Notes: a model not told the origin generated them from the letters alone. Positions 47,032 to 55,717 are shown, counted from the first letter of the stretch. The stretch: DNA of 64,000 nucleotides from Desulfopila sp. IMCC35008 (GCF_010646885.2 NZ_CP050700.1:2940501-3004500), one strand, 5' to 3'. A program made the numbers and translations.

Positions 47032-47613
47032 CTACCACTCTTCCATGGCCATGCCTTTTTCTATTATTTGATCAATCTCTTCAATATTCTTTTCAGTTAG
47101 CAGGAGCTGCTCTTCTATCATATCGAGAAGCTGGTCATTGGCTCCGAGAAGATCTCGGGTTCTTTTTTTCAGTCTCTCTCCGGCCCGTAGATACTCTCTC
47201 ATCTCATTACGGATGAGTTTTCGTTTGTGATGTTTCTCGAGTTCTGTCTCGATAAGCGGCAGAAGTCGCCTGATGGATACCTCGACTATGATATCTCTTG
47301 GTATACTTAATTGTTTGGCGATGCTGTTTATGGCATTTAGAGAGTACCTGCTCAGTACAAAAGTTTTTTGTTTAACCTTGCCCCGGCTGGTGTTGTTTCT
47401 CCGGGCACTCCCTGCCAGCCGCTTCAGCTCCCCCGTGTCTTCTGTCAGCTGATCAAGCAGAGATTTCTGTTGGATTCCGAGCTGTCCGGAAATTACGCCA
47501 AGTAATTCAATAAGTTCTTTAGGTAGCCTAAAAGTGGCCCTGACCGACTGTTTATACAGTAGATCGTTTATAGTCAGGTCGCCAGCTGCATAATTTTTAG
47601 TATTCTCATTCAC
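47032..47613 (-). CDS. Possible double ribbon-helix-helix regulator with coiled-coil tail
   Basis: A 193-residue protein that I cannot place in a named family. Two segments look like ribbon-helix-helix units: QSVRATFRLPKELIELLGVI (residues about 24-60) and KQKTFVLSRYSLNAINSIAK (about 81-120), each a short strand followed by two helices. The C-terminal 70 residues are strongly charged and coiled-coil-like. It starts at a GTG with GGAGG eight bases upstream. It heads the protease/dnaJ-like operon and is divergent from hsp20, with palindromes between them, so it may be a heat-shock regulator. That role is inference. Confidence 0.6.
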   Translation of the reverse strand: MNENTKNYAAGDLTINDLLYKQSVRATFRLPKELIELLGVISGQLGIQQKSLLDQLTEDTGELKRLAGSARRNNTSRGKVKQKTFVLSRYSLNAINSIAKQLSIPRDIIVEVSIRRLLPLIETELEKHHKRKLIRNEMREYLRAGERLKKRTRDLLGANDQLLDMIEEQLLLTEKNIEEIDQIIEKGMAMEEW

Positions 47614-47659
47614 TGATTATTCCTCCATGATCTGACTTTATGAACTTTGCATTACTATG

Positions 47660-47673
47660 TCAACAGTTGTTGA
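47660..47673. promoter_or_regulatory. Palindrome in the hsp20 / possible-RHH divergent region
   Basis: A perfect 14-base palindrome, TCAACAGTTGTTGA, 47 bases upstream of the possible-RHH gene start. It suits a dimeric repressor and could be an autoregulatory site. Confidence 0.4.
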
Positions 47674-47718
47674 TAAAGTAATGATGTAGTTTTTTGTTAA
47701 AAAAGTAACCCATCGATA

Positions 47719-47752
47719 TTGACAGATGTCGTGTCAGTATTATTTTCTGCGA
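47719..47752 (+). promoter_or_regulatory. Candidate promoter of the hsp20 pair
   Basis: TTGACA at 47719-47724 is followed after 16 bases by TATTTT. The -35 hexamer is part of an inverted repeat, TGACA-N7-TGTCA at 47720-47736, which could let a repressor block it. No CIRCE element was seen. Confidence 0.4.
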
Positions 47753-47890
47753 CACAAGGTGATAATCAACTACTGACAAGCAAACACACTGCGTAATAAG
47801 CACGTATTTACAAAGCTTTCAAAGTTGATTCGTGCAGCTTGAATCCATTGGGGATTCGGAGTGAGAACTCTAAAACAGGAGGAAAAGATT

Positions 47891-48337
47891 ATGTGGACAA
47901 GAGCAAATGATATTGATCGTATGTTTAGTACCATGAATCTGTTGCACTCCAGGATAAACAGGTTGTTTCCGGATTTCGACAGATCATTCAGTACAGATCC
48001 AGGTTGGAAAATAGCGGAGGGAGCTCCTAAAACCAACATGTATGATCTTGGTGACAGATTACAGATTATTGCTGAGATCCCAGGTGTTGCGAAGGAAGAC
48101 CTGGATATACGTATCCAGGGAAATTACCTTGAACTCAGCGGTTCACGCAAGTCGGATGCGCCTGAAGGATACAAGGCACACCGGATTGAGCGCGGTTCAA
48201 GCTCTTTCACCCGCAGCTTCACCCTCCCTGCGGATGTGAATGCAGAACGTGTTGAAGCTGTGCTGAAAAACGGCATACTCACCATGAACCTGCCTAAATC
48301 CGAGGCGGCAAAACCCAAGCAAATCACTGTCGGTTAA
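47891..48337 (+). CDS. Small heat-shock protein Hsp20, first copy
   Basis: A 148-residue alpha-crystallin-domain chaperone. The N-terminal arm is MWTRANDIDRMFSTMNLLHS; the core includes LQIIAEIPGVAKEDLDIRIQ, and the C-terminal VLKNGILTMNLPKSEAAKP ends with the I-T-V tail typical of class A bacterial Hsp20. It holds unfolding proteins in a refoldable state. The start at 47891 follows AGGAGGAAAAGATT; an earlier ATG at 47861 lacks a site. It is followed 40 bases later by a second Hsp20 gene. Confidence 0.94.
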   Translation: MWTRANDIDRMFSTMNLLHSRINRLFPDFDRSFSTDPGWKIAEGAPKTNMYDLGDRLQIIAEIPGVAKEDLDIRIQGNYLELSGSRKSDAPEGYKAHRIERGSSSFTRSFTLPADVNAERVEAVLKNGILTMNLPKSEAAKPKQITVG

Positions 48338-48377
48338 TAATTTTCATGAACGCGTGATCCAAAATGGAGGAACTGTC

Positions 48378-48761
48378 ATGAGCGATAAAAGAGACATTAC
48401 CACCCGGCAAGAGTCAATGCCTGAACGCAGCAGTGAAATCCCGACCATCGCACCACTGGTTGATATCTATGAAAATGATGACGAAATCCTACTGCACGCA
48501 GATATGCCAGGTGTCAAAAAAGACGACATTACTATAAACATTGATAATGGCAAGCTCGAGATAACCGGGATGCGATCTTTGCAATCATCCGGCGCGACAG
48601 GATGGGAGGAGTTTGGCGAGGTAGAATACCAAAGGATATTTTCAGTCCCGCAGTCCATTGATGTCGACAAAGTTAATGCGGATCTCACAGATGGTGTTCT
48701 GAAGCTGTCTTTACCTAAAGCGGAAGCCGCTAAACCCCGCAGGATAGAGATTCGATCATAG
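48378..48761 (+). CDS. Small heat-shock protein Hsp20, second copy
   Basis: A 127-residue alpha-crystallin-domain protein with a shorter N-terminal arm than its neighbour. Key segments are VDIYENDDEILLHADMPGVK, KLEITGMRS and LTDGVLKLSLPKAEAAKPRR. Paired Hsp20 genes with unlike arms often form mixed oligomers. GGAGG lies seven bases before the ATG at 48378. It shares the promoter of the first copy and is followed by a terminator. Confidence 0.94.
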   Translation: MSDKRDITTRQESMPERSSEIPTIAPLVDIYENDDEILLHADMPGVKKDDITINIDNGKLEITGMRSLQSSGATGWEEFGEVEYQRIFSVPQSIDVDKVNADLTDGVLKLSLPKAEAAKPRRIEIRS

Positions 48762-48842
48762 TAACCGGGTATAAGCAGAACAACCTTTGATTTAAGGCTC
48801 CCTTGAAAAAGTGGGGCTACAACCAACAATAGACCTCTACAA

Positions 48843-48878
48843 AAAGAGGGTGACCTTTCATGGTTCACCCTTTTTTTG
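48843..48878 (+). terminator. Rho-independent terminator after hsp20 genes
   Basis: A stem with AGGGTGACC pairing to GGTTCACCCT (one bulge) and a short loop, directly followed by seven T residues, 80 bases after the second hsp20 stop. Confidence 0.75.
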
Positions 48879-49000
48879 TCTATTCCAATTCTTCCATTAT
48901 CCCTTCCTGAATAGAATCAGTCTACGTTAACCCCTCGTGGCATGGATGCAAAACGAGCACTTTTTTATGCTCAACAGGTTGAGCAAATCCAGATACGGCA

Positions 49001-49005
49001 ATATT
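49001..49005. repeat. Left target-site duplication of the IS21 element
   Basis: ATATT directly before the left end; the same five bases follow the right end at 52368-52372. Confidence 0.8.
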
Positions 49006-49185
49006 TGTCAGCGGCGTTCTGGAACTACCCCTAACCGGGCGGCTTGAAAATACGTAATCCGTCTTCTTCGTTTTACTTCTCACCAAGTGTGTAACACTCT
49101 CTTCTTCCTGCTTCTTTTTCTTCCTTTTTTCTTACCTGTTACAGTTCAAAATCAGTAAACATATCCCTCAGGAGGACACAGGGAT

Positions 49186-49758
49186 ATGGCACGGTCACGA
49201 CGACGGAAATGTAAGCATTGCCGGGAGTTATTCATCCCGGATCATCGTAACAGAAATAAGCAGCGCTACTGCTCCAAACCGGAATGCAGGGTGGCAAGCA
49301 AAGCTGCCGCCCAGGAGAAGTGGCTGCAAAAAGAGGAAAACAAAAACTACTTTCGGGGACCGGATAATGTCCGTCGTGTACAGGCATGGAGAGAGCACAA
49401 TCCAGGGTACCGGCAAAAGCAGCGATTAAGACGAAATGCGTTACAAGATCACTCGTCTGGAAATAACAAAAGAAAACAAGAGGATAAGCCAAAGTTAACG
49501 AAAGAGCCGTTACAAGATCTCTTGACGAGCTATCCCATCGTACTTGTGGGCCTATTGGCACATTTTAGCGGTTCACTGTTACAAGATGACATTGTCCATA
49601 CCGGCCTTCGTCTGCAACAATTGGGGCGGGATATTCTTACCGAACCATCAATAGATAAAGGAGGTCGTCATGACAGTAGAAAAACAACCCATACTTCCGC
49701 ACATGATCCGCAGGGTGCCGGAACAGTTCAGCTGGCTGGATCACCGCCTGGTCCGTGA
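49186..49758 (+). CDS. Cys/His-rich zinc-finger-like protein of the IS21 element
   Basis: A 190-residue basic protein. Its first 35 residues contain a zinc-finger-like cluster (CKHCRELFIPDHRNRNKQRY, then CSKPEC), followed by FRGPDNVRRVQAWREHNPGY and a very basic stretch. Such proteins precede istA in some IS21-type elements, but their role is unknown; DNA binding at the ends is a reasonable guess. An AGGAGG precedes the ATG. The last 89 bases overlap the next ORF in another frame. Confidence 0.65.
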   Translation: MARSRRRKCKHCRELFIPDHRNRNKQRYCSKPECRVASKAAAQEKWLQKEENKNYFRGPDNVRRVQAWREHNPGYRQKQRLRRNALQDHSSGNNKRKQEDKPKLTKEPLQDLLTSYPIVLVGLLAHFSGSLLQDDIVHTGLRLQQLGRDILTEPSIDKGGRHDSRKTTHTSAHDPQGAGTVQLAGSPPGP

Positions 49759-50056
49759 GAAGTACATCGATCAGCTCAGCCACCAGGCATCGGCGCTGTA
49801 CTTGTTCCTGGTTACGGTCTCAGACAATCAGGGACTGAGTTATTACAGTGAGAAAACCCTGAGCAAGCGGCTCAACATGGACACTCTCAGCCTGGCGGAA
49901 GCCAGGAGTATTCTGGTGCAGCACCGCCTGGTCGCGTACCGGAAGCCGTTATACCAAGTGCTGGCCCTGGAACAGCCCAGAGAACTGGCGCAGACGGATT
50001 CCGAGGCAACTTCACTCGGACAGATCCTGCAGCAACTGGCGGGAGGGGTACGATGA
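49670..50056 (+). CDS. Small helical accessory protein of the IS21 element
   Basis: A 128-residue protein with a probable winged-helix-like fold (ASALYLFLVTVSDNQGLSYY, then SEKTLSKRLNMDTLSLAEAR). A strong AAAGGAGG precedes its ATG, and its stop overlaps the istA start by four bases (ATGA). It may be a transposition regulator. The function is not established. Confidence 0.7.
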   Translation: MTVEKQPILPHMIRRVPEQFSWLDHRLVREKYIDQLSHQASALYLFLVTVSDNQGLSYYSEKTLSKRLNMDTLSLAEARSILVQHRLVAYRKPLYQVLALEQPRELAQTDSEATSLGQILQQLAGGVR

Positions 50057-51516
50057 TAACGTACGAGCAGTACTGCCGGATAAAATCCTACAGGGAAGAA
50101 GGGTTGAAAGCGGGTCAGATCGCAGAAAAGCTTGCGCTTAACCCCCGTACCGTCTCCAAGTGGATGGAACGAAATGGCTACCAGCCAAGGTTACCGGGCC
50201 ATCGGACAAGTAAACTCGACCCCTATAAATGCGACATCCTGTCCATGCTGGAGCGACACCCTTTTACCGCCGCCCAGGTTTTCCAAAAGATCAAGGATCA
50301 AGGTTTTGACGGAGGCTATACCATCGTCAAAGAGTATGTCCGGAAAGTCCGGCCGAAACGGCATAAGCCTTATCTGAAGCTGAGCTTTGGCCCAGGTGAG
50401 TGTGCACAGGTGGACTGGGGCTCTTATGGCTCCATTCGCGTTGGAAGCACCCGGAGGCGGTTAAGCTTTTTTGTCATGGTGCTCTGTCACAGCCGCATGA
50501 TGTATGCGGAGTTTACCGTCTCCCAGACCATGGAGCACTTTCTCGGTTGCCATCAGCGTGCCCTGCAGTACTTCGGCGGCGTACCCGACAAAATCATGGT
50601 CGATAACCTCAAGTCGGCGGTGCTGAGAAGGGTCACCGGACAAGCCCCGGTATTCAACCCAAAGTATCTGGATTTTGCAAACTACTACGGCTTCACCATT
50701 GTTCCCTGTGGTGTCGGTAAAGGTAACGAGAAAGGCATCGTAGAGAATGCTGTCGGTTACATCAAGAAGAACTTCCTGGCGGGACTCGATCCCGGTGACT
50801 TCAAGACCGTAAATCCGGCCGCTGCCCACTGGCTCGCCAACATTGCCAACGTCAGAAACCATGGGGAAACACGGAAAAGACCGAAGGATATGTTCGCAGA
50901 GGAGCAGCTGTCCGGGTTGCCGTCCGAACCCTACGATATCGGTACGGTCTCCCAGATACGAGCAACCAGCCAGTTCCGCATAACCCTCGACACCAACCGT
51001 TATTCCGTCCCGGCGGAATATGCCGGAATCCGGCTGACGATGAAGACCTACCCGGACCGACTCTGCATCTATCATGACAACAAACTTATCGCCAGGCACA
51101 CCAGAAGTTACGACAGGCATCAGGACATAGAGGATCCTGATCACCCGAAAGCACTGCTGCAACAGCGCCGTAAGGCTAAGGATCAGAAGGTCCTTATGCG
51201 CTTTCTGGCCCTGTCTTCACTCTCGGAACAGTACCACCAGGGGCTTGTCGAGAAAAACCTCAACACAATGCATCATATCAGGAAAATCGTCGGGTTATCG
51301 GAAATCTACTCGAAAGAGCGGGTGGCACGAGCCATGGCGGATGCCTTGGAGTTCCGGGCTTTCTCCTGTGACTATATCGCCAATCTCCTTGAGCAGAGAA
51401 AATACTTCACAGAACCACAGGGTGCCCTGCACCTGACCAGATCTTCCGACCTCCTGGATCTTGAACTCAAAGAGCCAAATATGGACGTGTACGCAAAGGG
51501 GAAAAAGGATGAATAG
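50053..51516 (+). CDS. istA: IS21-family transposase
   Basis: A 487-residue IstA. The N-terminal helix-turn-helix (GLKAGQIAEKLALNPRTVSK) is followed by an rve-type DDE domain: GECAQVDWGSYGSIRVG carries the first Asp, GVPDKIMVDNLKSAVLRR the second, and GKGNEKGIVENAVGYIKKNF the Glu. It cuts and joins the element ends with IstB. The frame is intact. It overlaps the ORF before it by four bases and istB by eight. Confidence 0.95.
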   Translation: MITYEQYCRIKSYREEGLKAGQIAEKLALNPRTVSKWMERNGYQPRLPGHRTSKLDPYKCDILSMLERHPFTAAQVFQKIKDQGFDGGYTIVKEYVRKVRPKRHKPYLKLSFGPGECAQVDWGSYGSIRVGSTRRRLSFFVMVLCHSRMMYAEFTVSQTMEHFLGCHQRALQYFGGVPDKIMVDNLKSAVLRRVTGQAPVFNPKYLDFANYYGFTIVPCGVGKGNEKGIVENAVGYIKKNFLAGLDPGDFKTVNPAAAHWLANIANVRNHGETRKRPKDMFAEEQLSGLPSEPYDIGTVSQIRATSQFRITLDTNRYSVPAEYAGIRLTMKTYPDRLCIYHDNKLIARHTRSYDRHQDIEDPDHPKALLQQRRKAKDQKVLMRFLALSSLSEQYHQGLVEKNLNTMHHIRKIVGLSEIYSKERVARAMADALEFRAFSCDYIANLLEQRKYFTEPQGALHLTRSSDLLDLELKEPNMDVYAKGKKDE

Positions 51517-52255
51517 CAAACCGCAACACCTCACAGAGCAACTCGACTATCTCAAGCTGAGATTTATGGAAAACAATCACGAAGAACTTGCAGCGACGGC
51601 GGCCGGAAACGGTTGGAGCCACCAGGAATACTTTGAGCAACTTATCCGCGGGGAGACAGATCTGCGCTGGGACAATGCCATTCAGCGCCGGATCAGAATG
51701 GCTCGCTTCCCCGTCATTAAAACCCTCGATCAGTTCGAGTGGAACTGGCCGGAGCAAATCAACGAAATGCAAGTGAAGCACCTCTTCCGGCACAACTTTA
51801 TTGCCGATAAAGCCAATGCCATCCTCCTTGGCGGCGTCGGCCTGGGTAAAACCCATCTTGCAACCGCTATCGGCTATGAAGCTTGCCTGCGTGGTTACTC
51901 CGTACTGTTTACTACGGCGGTTGATGTGATCAACACTTTGTCCGCTGCTCAAACAGGCGGACAACTGAAAACATGTCTAAAAAAATATCTCAAACCTTCC
52001 TTGCTGATACTCGACGAACTTGGGTACCTGCCAATAGATAAACGAGGAGCCGATCTGCTCTTCCAGGTGATCAGTAAACGGTATGAGAATGGAGCGATAC
52101 TCATTACATCAAATCGGGCTTACAAGGACTGGCCGGCTATCTTCAATGATGATGCGACACTGACATCGGCAATGCTGGACAGACTCCTGCATCATGCGGA
52201 TACGGTTGTTATTGAGGGGAAAAGTTACAGAATGAAGGCGCAGGTAGAAATGTAA
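51509..52255 (+). CDS. istB: IS21-family ATP-binding helper
   Basis: A 248-residue DnaA/DnaC-like AAA+ ATPase. Walker A is LLGGVGLGKTHLA and Walker B is LLILDELGYLPIDKRGADLL; ISKRYENGAILITSNRAYKD holds the sensor segment. It assembles on target DNA and activates IstA. The ATG at 51509 follows GGGGAAAAAGG and overlaps the istA stop. Confidence 0.95.
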   Translation: MNSKPQHLTEQLDYLKLRFMENNHEELAATAAGNGWSHQEYFEQLIRGETDLRWDNAIQRRIRMARFPVIKTLDQFEWNWPEQINEMQVKHLFRHNFIADKANAILLGGVGLGKTHLATAIGYEACLRGYSVLFTTAVDVINTLSAAQTGGQLKTCLKKYLKPSLLILDELGYLPIDKRGADLLFQVISKRYENGAILITSNRAYKDWPAIFNDDATLTSAMLDRLLHHADTVVIEGKSYRMKAQVEM

Positions 52256-52541
52256 AAAGGAAAGAACCAACCGTCGCCGGTGGTCGACTTACGGCGGCGG
52301 TTAAGTCGTGTTTAACGGCTGCACTTTCAAACCGCCGTTTCTTGGTACTTCGACGCCGCCGCTAACAATATTCAACATAAGAAAGATTAATAATATTGAT
52401 AATACTCTCAGAAGAAAGAACTTGTGTGATGATTTGATCTATCTGTAAAGTATCGACCTTTGATCTATTCAGTTATGTCATTAATGTTAGTCATTTGCCA
52501 ATCAAACCTTTTACTCCATCATTCTCGCAGAAATTTAGCAC

Positions 52542-52570
52542 TTGACATGGTCATTTGGTCGTTTTACCAT
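52542..52570 (+). promoter_or_regulatory. Promoter and candidate operator of the ArsR operon
   Basis: TTGACA (52542-52547), a 17-base spacer and TACCAT (52565-52570) make a good sigma-70-type promoter. The repeat ATGGT/ACCAT at 52547-52551 and 52566-52570 brackets the spacer, as expected of an ArsR operator lying over the promoter. It starts 50 bases before the arsR-like ATG. Confidence 0.65.
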
Positions 52571-52591
52571 ACGTTCACTAGAGGTGATGAT

Positions 52592-52912
52592 ATGAATGAA
52601 AAACAAAAAGCACTTATAGAAGCAAAGGCAAACGTCCTGAAAGCCCTTGGCCACCCAACCCGGCTGTGGATGGCTGAACAGCTTGCTGATGGTGAAAAGT
52701 GTGTCTGTGAACTTGCCGAGTTTATCGACGCCGACTTTTCTACCATTTCAAAACATCTTTCGGTCCTCAAGCAGGCCGGAGTGGTTGAAGATGAAAAACG
52801 CGGGAAGATGGTTTATTACCGGCTACGGGTGCCGTGCATCCTCGACTATATGCCCTGTATTGAAAAAGTGATTCGAGCTAAAATTGATGACCAGCTGCAA
52901 CTGATACGCTAG
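52592..52912 (+). CDS. ArsR-family metalloregulator
   Basis: A 106-residue winged-helix repressor. The helix-turn-helix is STISKHLSVLKQAGVV. Cys37 and Cys39 in EKCVCELAEF form the CxC arsenite-sensing motif of classical ArsR proteins, and two further Cys lie in CILDYMPCIEK. It should leave its operator on binding As(III) or Sb(III). The start at 52592 follows AGAGGTGATGAT; the longer frame to 52460 is not family-like. It heads an operon of five genes. Confidence 0.93.
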   Translation: MNEKQKALIEAKANVLKALGHPTRLWMAEQLADGEKCVCELAEFIDADFSTISKHLSVLKQAGVVEDEKRGKMVYYRLRVPCILDYMPCIEKVIRAKIDDQLQLIR

Positions 52913-52969
52913 CTTTTTTTAAACCTTGGTTGGTTAATTCGCCAAATGTAACAACATGGATTTAAGGTT

Positions 52970-54268
52970 ATGAACTGGAAAACTGAATGGAAAAACCTCC
53001 TTTGGATTGTCTTAATTTTTATAGGCTGCTTTTACCTGCCGGTTGGGTATCAGCGTTTTGACAATGCAATGCTGGAAGCCTTTCACCTGGTAAAATGGTA
53101 TGCGCAGGAACACGTCCTGCTTTGCCTTGTCCCCGCCTTCTTTATTGCCGGAGCAATTGGGGTTTTTGTCAGTCAGGCATCAGTCATGAAATATCTTGGT
53201 GCAGGTGCCAATAAGTTCCTTGCCTATGGAGTTGCGTCGGTCTCTGGCACCATCCTGGCTGTATGCTCCTGTACCATTCTTCCTCTTTTTGCAGGAATAT
53301 ACAGGATGGGAGCAGGGTTGGGACCTGCTACCGCTTTTCTCTATTCAGGTCCTGCGATAAATGTCCTGGCTATTGTGCTCACAGCAAGTGTGCTTGGCCC
53401 CAAGATGGGTATCGCCCGAGGTGTTGGTGCAGTTATTTTCAGTATTGTAATCGGTATCTTAATGGCATTTATCTTCAGGAAAGATGACCAGGCGAAAGCC
53501 GCTATTCCCATGGTCATGCCAGAGGATGAAGTCATCAGACCTTTGTGGCAGAACGGACTCTACTTTTTTTCCATGGTAGGTATCCTGGTTTTTGCGAACT
53601 GGGGGAAACCCCAGGACCCCAATGGGACCTGGGCTGTGATCCATGCCTCGAAATGGCTGCTTACCTCCGGTTTCGCCATCGCCTTTGCTCTCATCCTGGT
53701 TCTTTGGTTCAACCTGAAAGCCTGGAAAGTCATCACAACCGGTTTCGTTGTTGCCATTTCAGCATGGGCATTTCCGGCACAGCCGATCATCGCCTTTACC
53801 CTTGGTTTTATTGGCCTCGCTGTTATCACCAGTCTCGATAAGGGTGAGGGAGGAAGATGGTTCTCCTCATCCTGGGATTTTGCCAAGCAGATATTACCTC
53901 TCCTGCTTATAGGTGTATTTATCGCAGGAGCTCTACTGGGTCGTGTCGGGCACGAAGGACTTATACCTTCAGAATGGGTAGCCATGGCGGTCGGCGGCAA
54001 CTCGTTACGAGCAAATTTCTTTGCCTCTTTTGCCGGTGCCTTTATGTACTTTGCCACACTGACGGAGGTACCGATCCTGCAAGGGCTGATCGGCAGTGGC
54101 ATGGGCCAGGGACCTGCTCTGGCCCTGCTCCTGGCTGGCCCGGCGCTGAGTTTACCCAACATGCTGGTTATTCGATCCGTACTTGGCACCAAAAAAACAA
54201 TTGTCTTTGTTTGTCTGGTTATTGTTATGGCCACGGTAAGTGGCGTGATCTTTGGAACATTCTTTTAA
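52970..54268 (+). CDS. ArsP/DUF318-type permease
   Basis: A 432-residue membrane protein with about ten helices of the PF03773 permease family. The duplicated half-motifs are AVCSCTILPLFAGIYRMGAG with FLYSGPAINVLAIV, and TEVPILQGLIGSGMGQGPAL with LLAGPALSLPNML. Members export organoarsenicals or other arsenic species, and the CSC motif is thought to bind the metalloid. Its place directly after an ArsR gene supports a metalloid role. The exact substrate is not fixed by sequence. Confidence 0.88.
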   Translation: MNWKTEWKNLLWIVLIFIGCFYLPVGYQRFDNAMLEAFHLVKWYAQEHVLLCLVPAFFIAGAIGVFVSQASVMKYLGAGANKFLAYGVASVSGTILAVCSCTILPLFAGIYRMGAGLGPATAFLYSGPAINVLAIVLTASVLGPKMGIARGVGAVIFSIVIGILMAFIFRKDDQAKAAIPMVMPEDEVIRPLWQNGLYFFSMVGILVFANWGKPQDPNGTWAVIHASKWLLTSGFAIAFALILVLWFNLKAWKVITTGFVVAISAWAFPAQPIIAFTLGFIGLAVITSLDKGEGGRWFSSSWDFAKQILPLLLIGVFIAGALLGRVGHEGLIPSEWVAMAVGGNSLRANFFASFAGAFMYFATLTEVPILQGLIGSGMGQGPALALLLAGPALSLPNMLVIRSVLGTKKTIVFVCLVIVMATVSGVIFGTFF

Positions 54269-54292
54269 CACCTTCACCGTAAGAGGTATAAC

Positions 54293-54523
54293 ATGAAGAT
54301 TCAGGTTCTTGGACCAGGTTGTCCGAAATGTAACGAAGTTGCAAAAAATGCAATAGAGGCCGCACAGGCAGTAGGTCTTGATTACGAAATAGAAAAAGTT
54401 ACCGATTTTAATGATATCATCAAGTTCGGCGTTATGATGACTCCCGGACTGGCTATTGACGGCGAGGTCAAATGTGTTGGCAAGGTACCAACTGTCGACG
54501 AAATTAAGGCTATGTTGGCCTGA
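54293..54523 (+). CDS. Small thioredoxin-fold protein (redox-active disulfide protein 2 type)
   Basis: A 76-residue thioredoxin-fold protein with an active-site CPKC (GPGCPKCNEVAKNAIEAA) and the cis-Pro segment VMMTPGLAIDGEVKCVGKVP. Such proteins often accompany PF03773 permeases and may pass metalloid or thiol groups to the permease. It lies 24 bases downstream of the permease, after AGAGG. Confidence 0.92.
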   Translation: MKIQVLGPGCPKCNEVAKNAIEAAQAVGLDYEIEKVTDFNDIIKFGVMMTPGLAIDGEVKCVGKVPTVDEIKAMLA

Positions 54524-54573
54524 TCGCCTAGAGGTACGGAAAACAACAGATCAAATTCACTGAGGACGCGATC

Positions 54574-55095
54574 ATGTTACTGGAAAACTACACTCTTGAA
54601 ATTTTCAAGTCCCATTGTGATCCGGGTGCGAGGGGCGTACACTGTTACGCCCATCTGGATAATGATATTAGCAAGGTTTTACCGTACCTCAACACTGAAC
54701 TCGGAGGCTTTATCTATACCGAAGACCCTCCGACCTTGACCCTGAAAGTCTATGGCAAACTCATCACCATTCACTCTCGTAAAATTGCCATCAATGCTCT
54801 GATGGATGACCAGGAGGCGGACAAGATTGCGAACTGGTTACAACGTGAAATTAACGAAACCTGGGAGCGACGGGATGAAATAGAGCCGAGCACCAAAAGC
54901 AGAAAGCAACCTGTACTCATGGAGATTTTCAAACTCCTCCCGCACACCAACTGTAAGGAATGCGATCAGCCGACATGCCTCGTTTTCGCATCGCTCGTTG
55001 TGGAGGGAGTGAAAGACCAGGATGATTGTCCGCCGATAGATCCAGAGAACAAAAAGAAACTGAGGGAATACCTCTCGGGATTTACCTTTGAGTGA
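54574..55095 (+). CDS. Fe-S cluster protein of the ars-like operon
   Basis: A 173-residue cytoplasmic protein. The N-terminal 110 residues look like a small mixed fold. The C-terminal domain carries the 4Fe-4S motif LLPHTNCKECDQPTCLVFAS ending in DDCPPI, the CxxCx4C...C pattern of the PF04060 FeS family. A GAGGACGCG leader precedes the ATG. It may supply electrons to arsenic or thiol chemistry in the operon. The function is inferred from neighbours only. Confidence 0.85.
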   Translation: MLLENYTLEIFKSHCDPGARGVHCYAHLDNDISKVLPYLNTELGGFIYTEDPPTLTLKVYGKLITIHSRKIAINALMDDQEADKIANWLQREINETWERRDEIEPSTKSRKQPVLMEIFKLLPHTNCKECDQPTCLVFASLVVEGVKDQDDCPPIDPENKKKLREYLSGFTFE

Positions 55096-55139
55096 GAGCC
55101 CGATACGACAGATACCATTTCAATCTACTGGAGTCAAAT

Positions 55140-55559
55140 GTGAACCCCACGCCTCCCCTTATGAATATGCTTTTAATCATTCCCAGTGCGGACAACACCT
55201 ATTTTGGACGATTGATCAGGGAGTGTACACAAGAACTCGAAGATGAGGGCAAAGCGATATCGACGGACTTATTTGATCTCAAGAATACTGACACCGTAAA
55301 CAAACTCAAACAGCTGATGGAACATGCCGACAGATGCATCGCCGTTGATGATTCAGAAACAGGATCGCTCAGCTTACAGCTTGCCGAATTACAACTTCAG
55401 CCAGAATTCAAGTTGGCCCTTACAGATCTTGGGATTGAAGATTTGGGCGATTCTCCCTGCACCAATGAAGATCTCGACCTGGTCAAAGATGCAATTATCG
55501 CCTTCAGCACAAGATTATCGGAAAGAGTTCCCCGATTACCCGGATGCTGTTGCCAATAG
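55140..55559 (+). CDS. Possible metal-binding protein with C-terminal Cys cluster
   Basis: A 139-residue soluble protein. It contains MLLIIPSADNTYFGRLIREC and a later CIAVDDSETGSLSLQLAELQ, and ends in PGCCCQ, resembling the DGC-type putative zinc-binding proteins often found with ars-like permeases. The GTG at 55140 is preferred because GGAG lies six bases upstream; a GTG at 55092 would overlap the Fe-S gene by four bases, and an ATG at 55161 lacks a site. The three-Cys tail may bind a metalloid. Confidence 0.6.
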   Translation: MNPTPPLMNMLLIIPSADNTYFGRLIRECTQELEDEGKAISTDLFDLKNTDTVNKLKQLMEHADRCIAVDDSETGSLSLQLAELQLQPEFKLALTDLGIEDLGDSPCTNEDLDLVKDAIIAFSTRLSERVPRLPGCCCQ

Positions 55560-55717
55560 ACAAGAACCAAACGAATAGCACGACTACAACTGTAACTGAC
55601 AGTCTGCACGGTCGAATCCTGCCCATAAAAAGTGGGTGTTTTTCAGGGAAAAGCTATAAGATAAACCAGTCATAAGACAACAGGAACACGACCTTCAATT
55701 CCGGAGAGGACCCGTTA

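Larger units (their letters stand above)
49006..52367 (+). mobile_element. Complete IS21-family element with two extra ORFs
   Basis: The ends are imperfect inverted repeats: TGTCAGCGGCG at the left and, read inward, TGTTAGCGGCG at the right, with a second matching block (GGCGGCTTGAAA / GGCGGTTTGAAA) about 32 bases inside each end. Both ends have the terminal TG/CA of the family. A 5-bp duplication, ATATT, flanks the element. Inside are two small ORFs, then istA and istB, each overlapping the next. The element is 3362 bases and appears intact. Confidence 0.9.

Noticed and set aside
50461..51162. Minus-strand frame of 233 codons inside istA
   Set aside because: It lies opposite an intact transposase and shows no family pattern.
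53560..54234. Minus-strand frame of 224 codons inside the permease gene
   Set aside because: It is a shadow frame; the plus-strand membrane protein is convincing.
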